This document shows positions 6,890 through 10,873 of a DNA stretch of 10,873 nt, one piece after another. Location: assembly GCA_003557965.1 (NCBI GenBank), contig PWND01000075.1:1-10873 (forward strand), in the 5' to 3' direction. A program made the position numbers and the translations under genes. Under the pieces are notes generated by a model. It ran no database searches. It saw only the letters and a list, made by a program, of their open reading frames with translations, and was not told the DNA's origin. Each line of letters starts with the position of its first letter. Position 1 is the stretch's first letter. The DNA comes from Bacteroidales bacterium (GTDB lineage: Bacteria > Bacteroidota > Bacteroidia > Bacteroidales > UBA7960).

Positions 6890-8680
6890 GTGAAGAATAT
6901 AAGGAACTTTTGCATAATAGCACATATAGATCATGGGAAAAGCACCCTTGCTGACAGGTTGCTCCAAACTACAAACACTATAGCTACAAGGGAGTTTAAA
7001 GATCAAATGCTTGACAACATGGATCTGGAGCGAGAACGGGGTATTACTATAAAAAGCCATGCAATTCAATTGGATTATGAGTATAATAATGAATTATACA
7101 AGTTAAACTTAATTGACACACCCGGACATGTTGATTTTAGCTATGAAGTATCACGATCTATAGCGGCATGTGAGGGAGCTTTGTTAATTGTTGATGCATC
7201 ACAGGGTGTTGAAGCACAAACTATTTCTAATTTATACCTGGCATTAGAGTATAACTTAACAGTTATTCCCATACTAAACAAAATGGATTTAGACAGTGCT
7301 ATGCCAGAAGAAGTTTCAGAACAAATAATTGACTTGATTGGCTGCGACGCTGAAGAAATAATTCCAGCCAGTGGAAAAACCGGTTTAGGTGTTGAAAAAG
7401 TTTTGAATGCAATTGTCGAGAAAATACCACACCCAACAGGAAATATAGACTTACCATTGCAAGGATTAATATTTGACTCTGTATATAATCCATTCAGAGG
7501 CGTAATAGCATATTTCAGAATTTTAAACGGCGAGATAAAAAAAGGCGACCATGTTAAGTTTATGGCTACGAATAAAGAATATCACGCCGATGAAGTAGGA
7601 GTATTAAAGATTAGCCAGGTACCTAAAGAAAAGATATCAGCAGGTGATGTAGGATATATTATTTCAGGAATAAAAGACGCCAGAGAAGTTAAAGTTGGTG
7701 ATACAATTACTCATGTTGATAAGCCTGCACCTGAAATGATAAAAGGGTTTGAAAATGTGAAGCCTATGGTTTTTGCCGGCATTTATCCTGTTGACACAGA
7801 TGATTTTGAAGATTTGCGTGCAGCTATGGAAAAACTACAGCTTAATGATGCATCACTTACTTATGAACCTGAAAGTTCTGCAGCATTAGGCTTTGGATTT
7901 CGTTGCGGATTTTTAGGTATGCTCCACATGGAAATAGTGCAGGAAAGACTTGAAAGAGAGTTTGATATGACGGTAATTACTACTATACCCAACGTTTCAT
8001 ACAAGGCTTATACTGTTAAGAATGAGATTGTTGTGGTTAATAACCCGTCTGATATTCCCGGGCCTAATGAGCTTGACTTTATTGAAGAACCTTACATATC
8101 AGCACAAATAATTACAAAGTCAGAGTTTATCGGCGCTGTAATGTCATTGTGCATGGATAAAAGAGGTATTATAAAAAACCAGGTGTATTTAACTACTGAC
8201 AGGGTTGAACTAACATTTGAAATGCCGCTTGCAGAAATAGTTTTTGACTTTTATGATAAATTAAAAACAATTTCAAGAGGGTATGCATCTTTTGACTACT
8301 ATCCAACAGGATACAAAAAGTCTGATTTAATAAAGCTTGACATTCTCTTAAACGGCGACAAAGTTGATGCGCTATCAGCACTAATTAACCGCCAGAATGC
8401 CTATGAGCTTGGGAAAAAGATATGTGAAAGGCTTAGAAAGCTTATTCCAAGGCAACAGTTTGATATTGCCATACAAGCCGGAATAGGTGCAAAAATAATT
8501 GCCAGAGAAACAGTAAAAGCTCTACGGAAAGATGTTACCGCAAAGTGCTATGGTGGCGATATTACAAGAAAAAGAAAGCTGCTGGAAAAGCAGAAGAAGG
8601 GGAAAAAACGTATGCGTACTGTAGGCAACGTTGAAGTTCCCCAATCTGCATTTATGGCAGTGTTAAAACTTGATGATTAA
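6890..8680 (+). CDS. lepA: Elongation factor 4 (LepA), translational GTPase
   Basis: LepA/EF4 is a ribosome-associated GTPase related to EF-G, reported to act on stalled or mistranslocated ribosomes and in initiation or 30S assembly. The product has 596 residues, the usual length. G motifs are all present: G1 AHIDHGKST (11-19), G2 around ERGITI (49-54), G3 DTPGH (76-80), G4 NKMD (130-133) and G5 SGKTG (161-165, usually SAKTG). The LepA-specific C-terminal domain is recognisable from GIGAKIIARETVKALRKDV through AKCYGGDITRKRKLLEKQK to VGNVEVPQSAFMAVLKLDD. The start is GTG at 6890, giving MKNIRNFCIIAHIDHG, which aligns with MKNIRNFSIIAHIDHG of E. coli; no ATG fits. No Shine-Dalgarno sequence is visible. 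The stop is 7 nt from the convergent pepD stop. Confidence 0.97.
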   Translation: MKNIRNFCIIAHIDHGKSTLADRLLQTTNTIATREFKDQMLDNMDLERERGITIKSHAIQLDYEYNNELYKLNLIDTPGHVDFSYEVSRSIAACEGALLIVDASQGVEAQTISNLYLALEYNLTVIPILNKMDLDSAMPEEVSEQIIDLIGCDAEEIIPASGKTGLGVEKVLNAIVEKIPHPTGNIDLPLQGLIFDSVYNPFRGVIAYFRILNGEIKKGDHVKFMATNKEYHADEVGVLKISQVPKEKISAGDVGYIISGIKDAREVKVGDTITHVDKPAPEMIKGFENVKPMVFAGIYPVDTDDFEDLRAAMEKLQLNDASLTYEPESSAALGFGFRCGFLGMLHMEIVQERLEREFDMTVITTIPNVSYKAYTVKNEIVVVNNPSDIPGPNELDFIEEPYISAQIITKSEFIGAVMSLCMDKRGIIKNQVYLTTDRVELTFEMPLAEIVFDFYDKLKTISRGYASFDYYPTGYKKSDLIKLDILLNGDKVDALSALINRQNAYELGKKICERLRKLIPRQQFDIAIQAGIGAKIIARETVKALRKDVTAKCYGGDITRKRKLLEKQKKGKKRMRTVGNVEVPQSAFMAVLKLDD

Positions 8681-8687
8681 ATCTTCC

Positions 8688-10145
8688 TTATTCCGGGATG
8701 TTTTTTAAAACCTCCAAAGTTAATTCCCAGAACTTATCCACTGTGTCAATTTTTATTCTTTCACTCGGAGAGTGTGCACCTTTGATTGTAGGCCCATAGG
8801 AAATCATGTCCATGCCAGGATATTTTTCCCCAATTAACCCACATTCAAGGCCTGCATGGATTGCCAAAACCTTGGGCTCTTCAACGAATAATTTTGTATA
8901 TGCTTCTTTTGTGATTTTTAGTATCTCAGAGTTCATATTCGGGTTCCAGCCGGGGTAACCATCTCCATGCTTAACTTTAGCCCCTGCTAAGTTAAAAACA
9001 CATGCTACCATATTTGCAATGTCTTTTTTCCCAGACTCCTGGCTACTTCTCTGACTTGTGGCAATTATGACCTCACTGCTCGTCATTTTTACTGAAGCAA
9101 GATTAGTTGATGTCTCTACTAATCCCGGGATATCAGGCGACATAGCAATAACCCCATGGGGGCATGCATACAATGCACAAAGCATTTTATTTTGGATATC
9201 CTTATCCAGTAAAAACTCAGGCATTTCAGTTTTACTAAAGCTTATTTCAAGGCCAGGTTCATTTGTTTTTAATTCTGACTTAATGCTGGCAGAAAGATTC
9301 TCAAAAAGTTCTGTAAAAGATTGTTTATGTCTTTGGGGAATAGTAACCAAGGCTTCCCCTTCCCTTGGAATTGCATTTTTCAGGTTACCTGCTGTAATCT
9401 CCGAAATGCGTATATCAAACATCTTTTCACAGCTCCATAAAATACGTGTTAAAATCTTTACTGCATTTCCTCTGCCTTTGTGAATATCATCACCTGAGTG
9501 GCCACCCTGCAAACCCAAAACATTGATTTTATAAGCTTCGCTATCTTTTTCCGGCTCAACTTTTTTATATGGTAGTGTGGCAAGTGTGTCAACTCCTCCG
9601 GCACAGCCTATAAATAGCTCCCCGTCATCTTCTGAGTCAAGATTCAGCAAAATTTTTCCTTCTAAGAAACCCTTTTCCAGCGCAAATGCACCTGTTAAAC
9701 CTGTTTCTTCATCAACAGTGAAAAGGCATTCTATTGGACCATGCTCAATTTTGTCAGATTCAAGAATAGCCAATTGCGCTGCAACACCAATGCCGTCATC
9801 GGCACCTAAGGTAGTGCCGCTACCTCTAACCCATCCATCTTCAATATTAGGAACTATGGGGTCTTTATCAAAATCATGCTCAACTCCGGAGTCTTTTTCG
9901 CAAACCATATCCAAATGACTTTGCAAAATAACAGTTCTTCTGTTTTCATATCCCGGATATGCTTTTTTACTAACTAATACATTTCCTGCCCTGTCCTGTC
10001 GAAATTCAAGATTGTGTTTTTCGGCAAATGCTTTCAAGTAAGCAATTATTTTTTCTTCTTTTTTTGAAGGCCTTGGTATAGCACAAATTTCTTCAAAAAA
10101 TTCCCACAGCCTGGTTGGCTGCAAATGTCCTAAAATTTTTCCCAT
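8688..10145 (-). CDS. pepD: Aminoacyl-histidine dipeptidase (Xaa-His dipeptidase / carnosinase), M20C family
   Basis: A metallopeptidase of the PepD (M20C) type that hydrolyses dipeptides, classically Xaa-His, in the cytosol; there is no signal peptide. The 485 residues equal the E. coli PepD length. Expected M20 residues are visible: His77 in QSHLDMV with catalytic Asp79, the bridging Asp116 in LGADDGIG, Glu146/Glu147 in VDEETG, Asp170 in LNLDSEDDG, and His458 in GAHSPSERI. A GCAGG segment follows the fourth motif, as in PepD. The central part (about 215-385) is the lid/dimerisation domain. The start is ATG at 10145 (MGKILGHLQPTRLWEFFEEI), placing the conserved helix at the usual position. 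The gene is divergent from ssrA and convergent with lepA, so it is probably a single transcription unit. Exact substrate range is inferred from the family. Confidence 0.94.
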   Translation of the reverse strand: MGKILGHLQPTRLWEFFEEICAIPRPSKKEEKIIAYLKAFAEKHNLEFRQDRAGNVLVSKKAYPGYENRRTVILQSHLDMVCEKDSGVEHDFDKDPIVPNIEDGWVRGSGTTLGADDGIGVAAQLAILESDKIEHGPIECLFTVDEETGLTGAFALEKGFLEGKILLNLDSEDDGELFIGCAGGVDTLATLPYKKVEPEKDSEAYKINVLGLQGGHSGDDIHKGRGNAVKILTRILWSCEKMFDIRISEITAGNLKNAIPREGEALVTIPQRHKQSFTELFENLSASIKSELKTNEPGLEISFSKTEMPEFLLDKDIQNKMLCALYACPHGVIAMSPDIPGLVETSTNLASVKMTSSEVIIATSQRSSQESGKKDIANMVACVFNLAGAKVKHGDGYPGWNPNMNSEILKITKEAYTKLFVEEPKVLAIHAGLECGLIGEKYPGMDMISYGPTIKGAHSPSERIKIDTVDKFWELTLEVLKNIPE

Positions 10146-10234
10146 CTTGCTTTGTTTTTAATTTAAGTAATTCAATAACAACAAAAACCAATTGTTTTGC
10201 TGCAATAGTCAAAACTTATAACCAATGCAACTTA

Positions 10235-10242
10235 CAAAGTTA
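10235..10242 (-). promoter_or_regulatory. Possible Bacteroidota -7 promoter element of pepD
   Basis: The minus strand reads TAACTTTG, an exact match to TAnnTTTG. It lies 89 nt upstream of the pepD ATG, implying a leader of about 85 nt, and no TTTG is found at the -33 spacing. The gap between pepD and ssrA (10146-10337, 192 nt) otherwise holds only AT-rich sequence and the ssrA promoter. Confidence 0.5.
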
Positions 10243-10292
10243 CACATTTTTGTAAAATGGGAGCTTTTCAACAACATCTTTCCGCTTGAAAA

Positions 10293-10324
10293 TTTGTTAT
10301 TATCCATAAAAATTCGTACTTTTG
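10293..10324 (+). promoter_or_regulatory. Complete Bacteroidota promoter of ssrA (TTTG-N20-TAnnTTTG)
   Basis: The -33 element TTTG (10293-10296) and the -7 element TACTTTTG (10317-10324) are separated by exactly 20 nt, fitting the Bacteroidota primary-sigma consensus (19-21 nt spacing). The -7 element ends 13 nt before the mature tmRNA 5' end at 10338, leaving room for a few nucleotides of 5' leader to be removed by RNase P. Confidence 0.8.
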
Positions 10325-10337
10325 CATAAGCAAAACA

Positions 10338-10708
10338 GGGGCTGATTTGGATTTGACAGCAAGTTTTGTGGAAATATAAGCATGCCGAGCGTTGTGAATC
10401 CAGCTCGTAAATCTCAATTCACAAGCCTATAAACGGCAACGAATCTAACTACGCTCTTGCTGCTTAATATTAGATATTAAGCATGAGCTGTTTCCCGGGG
10501 AGCTATTCCTGAATGCGCCCCAGCGGAAGCATCGAAAAAATTCGGGATAAGGCAAACAAAGCTTCGGTGTTTGCTCGAAAACCAAAGAAGCTCTGGTGAA
10601 TGGCAGGTTGCTTTTTCCCAGCCACCACCGAAAATAAAGAAAAAGCTAAGCATGTAGAAAGTATTTTTGCTGCTTGTTTGGACGAGGGTTCAAACCCCTC
10701 CAGCTCCA
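10338..10708 (+). ncRNA. ssrA: Transfer-messenger RNA (tmRNA), one-piece, tag GNESNYALAA
   Basis: tmRNA with SmpB rescues stalled ribosomes and tags the nascent peptide for proteolysis. The 5' end GGGGCTGATTTGG (10338-10350) pairs with CAGCTCC (10701-10707) to form the acceptor stem, followed by discriminator A10708. CCA is not encoded (next bases CAA). The T-arm is GAGGG-TTCAAAC-CCCTC (10684-10700). The segment GCATGCCGAG after the 5' domain is strongly conserved. Pseudoknot PK1 can be drawn: GAGC 10387-10390 with GCTC 10403-10406, and TTGTGAAT 10392-10399 with ATTCACAA 10417-10424. The resume codon is GGC at 10435, and the frame runs to TAA at 10465-10467, encoding GNESNYALAA with the protease-directing ALAA end. 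The tag stop lies inside a perfect 9-bp hairpin (10462-10470 with 10474-10482). The 371-nt length is normal. Confidence 0.96.
10435..10467 (+). other. tmRNA tag reading frame (GNESNYALAA, stop TAA)
   Basis: Codons GGC AAC GAA TCT AAC, then TAC GCT CTT GCT GCT, then TAA. The encoded tag follows the alanine donated by tmRNA itself. NYALAA endings are typical of Bacteroidota tags; the terminal ALAA is the ClpXP-type degron. The bases before the resume codon (TATAAAC) resemble the conserved upstream determinant in other tmRNAs. Confidence 0.9.
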
Positions 10709-10709
10709 C

Positions 10710-10752
10710 AAAGAAAAAGGAGGAAGTAAAAAACACTTCCTCCTTTTTCTTT
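10710..10752 (+). terminator. Rho-independent terminator of ssrA: long perfect hairpin with paired A- and T-tracts
   Basis: The left arm 10710-10727 and right arm 10735-10752 are perfectly complementary over 18 bp, with loop AAAAAAC (10728-10734). The GC-containing core is GGAGGAAGT/ACTTCCTCC; the right arm then runs into TTTTTCTTT, the T-tract. Because the left arm starts with AAAGAAAAA, the hairpin could also terminate transcripts from the opposite strand. The pairing extends another 3 bp outward (10707-10709 with 10753-10755), into the tmRNA 3' end on one side and the intron's first bases on the other, making 21 bp in total. Confidence 0.9.
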
Positions 10753-10873
10753 GTGTGCCGTGCATGGCCTATAACTTGGTGGTGAAAGTCCACTATGGGG
10801 GTTTGTAGTCGCCAACCATTAGCCAAAGGCAAGGGTGTCCATCGTGAGGTGGAATCTGAAGGAAGCCGGAGGC
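10753..10873 (+). mobile_element. Group II intron (class C-like), 5' part of domain I; truncated by window end
   Basis: The sequence starts GTGTGCC, matching the GUGYG 5' end of bacterial group II introns. Its order of conserved blocks follows domain I of group IIC introns such as the Oceanobacillus iheyensis intron as I remember it: GTGTGCC, GCATGG, GGTGAAAGTCC (10783-10793), TTAGC (10819-10823), GCAAGGGTGTCC (10829-10840), then TGGAATCTGAAGGAAGC (10850-10866). A stem TCCATC/GGTGGA (10838-10843 with 10848-10853) closes a GTGA, GNRA-type tetraloop. It begins immediately after the ssrA terminator T-tract in the same orientation, and insertion behind terminator hairpins is the known habit of class C introns. 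Only 121 nt are visible, so the rest of the ribozyme, any reverse transcriptase ORF and the 3' end lie to the right. It could be an intact intron or a 5' remnant. Confidence 0.86.

Noticed and set aside
9058..9483. 141-codon plus-strand ORF opposite pepD, and a 113-codon one at 9577-9918
   Set aside because: Both are shadows of the pepD frame. They resemble no known family, have no promoter or start signal, and the opposite frame has every M20C catalytic residue.
10503..10832. 109-codon minus-strand ORF containing VELEGFEPSS
   Set aside because: It is antisense to the tmRNA, its terminator and the intron start. The ELEGFEPSS-like string is the reverse translation of a T-arm and acceptor stem, a well-known source of false proteins. 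The plus-strand 61-codon ORF at 10600-10785 is rejected for the same reason.

Overview
This window looks like chromosomal DNA from a member of the Bacteroidota. The base composition is AT-rich. Promoters carry the Bacteroidota -7 element TAnnTTTG: five good copies sit at plausible distances from genes, and one (ssrA) has a full TTTG-N20-TAnnTTTG. Start codons mostly lack a Shine-Dalgarno sequence. A giant 'two-component regulator propeller' hybrid histidine kinase, typical of that phylum, is present. The tmRNA tag GNESNYALAA also resembles tags of the phylum. Genus or species cannot be named from the sequence.

Layout, left to right. (1) 1-186 (+): the last 61 codons of a RadC-family JAB/JAMM protein, cut by the window edge. 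(2) 209-1954 (-): aspS, convergent with radC. (3) 1955-2128: intergenic region with divergent promoters. (4) 2129-6124 (+): a 1331-residue hybrid sensor kinase with a lipoprotein signal, a long linker, 14 propeller repeats (two seven-bladed propellers), Y_Y_Y, one membrane span, HisKA, HATPase and a receiver, but no DNA-binding output domain. (5) 6195-6767 (+): nadD. (6) 6890-8680 (+): lepA, with a GTG start. (7) 8688-10145 (-): pepD-type Xaa-His dipeptidase, convergent with lepA with only 7 nt between. (8) 10146-10337: divergent promoter region for pepD and ssrA. (9) 10338-10708 (+): ssrA (tmRNA), followed directly by a long perfect hairpin terminator. (10) 10753 to the window end (+): the 5' part of domain I of a group II intron, very probably class C, starting right after the terminator T-tract.

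Most of the window is housekeeping: tRNA charging (aspS), NAD synthesis (nadD), translation (lepA), trans-translation (ssrA) and peptide turnover (pepD). The genes are mostly single transcription units rather than one pathway operon. The two items that deserve attention are the group IIC-like intron placed exactly behind the ssrA terminator, and the orphan sensor kinase with its lipoprotein-type N-terminus, near-leaderless promoter and missing output domain. I found no CRISPR array, tRNA gene, insertion-sequence ORF or defence system. The intron runs off the right edge, so its reverse transcriptase, if any, cannot be seen here.
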